The position numbers and the translations under genes were made by a program. Shown piece by piece: positions 23,865 to 24,051 of a DNA stretch of 24,051 bases. The notes beneath the pieces are model-generated. The model worked only from the letters and a program-made list of their open reading frames with translations. It was not told the origin of the DNA and did no database searches. Numbering within the stretch: the stretch's first letter is position 1; the number at the start of each line of letters is the position of its first letter. This DNA comes from CAZOWL01 sp964583605 (GTDB taxonomy: Bacteria; Pseudomonadota; Gammaproteobacteria; Chromatiales; Chromatiaceae): the NCBI GenBank assembly GCA_964583605.1, contig CAZOWL010000069.1, positions 1-24,051 on the forward strand, written 5' to 3'.

Positions 23865-24051
23865 TCAAAGAGCTATGACGCCTTTCGATTGGAATCGCTG
23901 CGCGAGCTTAACTAGCTTCTCATCGAAGGTCGCAAACTCTGCCGCCTTTGCGCTGCTTGTTAGGTGCAAAGCATCGGCAAAGTCCATGCCCTGTTCATGC
24001 CAGTCAAGGGCCATGACGACAACCCCGATAGTCTCGACTTCGACCTGTTGA
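23865..24051 (-). CDS. VapC-like PIN-domain ribonuclease toxin, C-terminal part (runs off the window)
   Basis: The last 61 codons of a minus-strand gene end with TGA at 23865-23867. The visible protein reads QQVEVETIGVVVMALDWHEQ, then GMDFADALHLTSSAKAAEFA, then TFDEKLVKLAQRF and a short tail. FADALHL and TFDEKL are the third and fourth conserved acidic regions of PIN domains (D-A-x-H and T-F-D), which bind the catalytic metal in VapC toxins that cut RNA. The N-terminal half and any VapB antitoxin lie beyond 24051. With no start codon in view it is easily missed, and the plus-strand reading frame over it is a shadow. PIN identity is quite certain; toxin-antitoxin membership is inferred from the family. 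Confidence 0.82.
   Translation of the reverse strand, partial: QQVEVETIGVVVMALDWHEQGMDFADALHLTSSAKAAEFATFDEKLVKLAQRFQSKGVIAL

Overview
The window is GC-rich, densely coded bacterial DNA, most likely from a gammaproteobacterium. The gene content (RecQ, a Rieske ferredoxin, a sigma-54 activator, a di-haem peroxidase) and a secreted Gly/Pro/Tyr-rich protein resembling sulfur globule proteins would suit a purple sulfur bacterium (Chromatiaceae). That placement is inference; no rRNA or tRNA is present to confirm it.

Left part (1-9770). A di-haem cytochrome c peroxidase gene is cut off inside its second haem motif at the window edge. Next come a RecQ helicase on the same strand, a very large unrecognised membrane protein on the plus strand, a GNAT acetyltransferase with an extra C-terminal domain on the minus strand, and the Gly/Pro/Tyr-rich secreted protein on the plus strand.

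Middle (9770-12040). A Rieske-type ferredoxin and a sigma-54 activator lie in tandem and are probably co-transcribed. Upstream of them is a decayed fragment of an ABC transporter ATPase, bounded exactly by a palindromic repeat. That repeat belongs to a dispersed family with copies at 3070-3240, 9636-9758 and 11744-11814; the two full-length copies are both 123 bp.

Right-centre (12037-22500, all minus strand). This is the most distinctive part: a small secreted protein, a 2010-residue modular subtilase, and a 1210-residue modular secreted protein. The two giants share a domain type and end in the same kind of 16-residue tail, CxxCLP[NS]RGGWR plus four residues. I do not recognise this tail as a known C-terminal sorting signal, and it is my best candidate for something undescribed.

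Right end (22500-24051). A hairpin-rich stretch could be a structured RNA or a group II intron remnant. It is followed by a Uma2-family nuclease gene broken by one frameshift, a palindromic intergenic repeat, a perfect inverted repeat, and the C-terminal end of a VapC-like PIN-domain toxin running off the edge. Truncations, relics and repeats at both ends and in the middle mark this as a region with repeated rearrangement.
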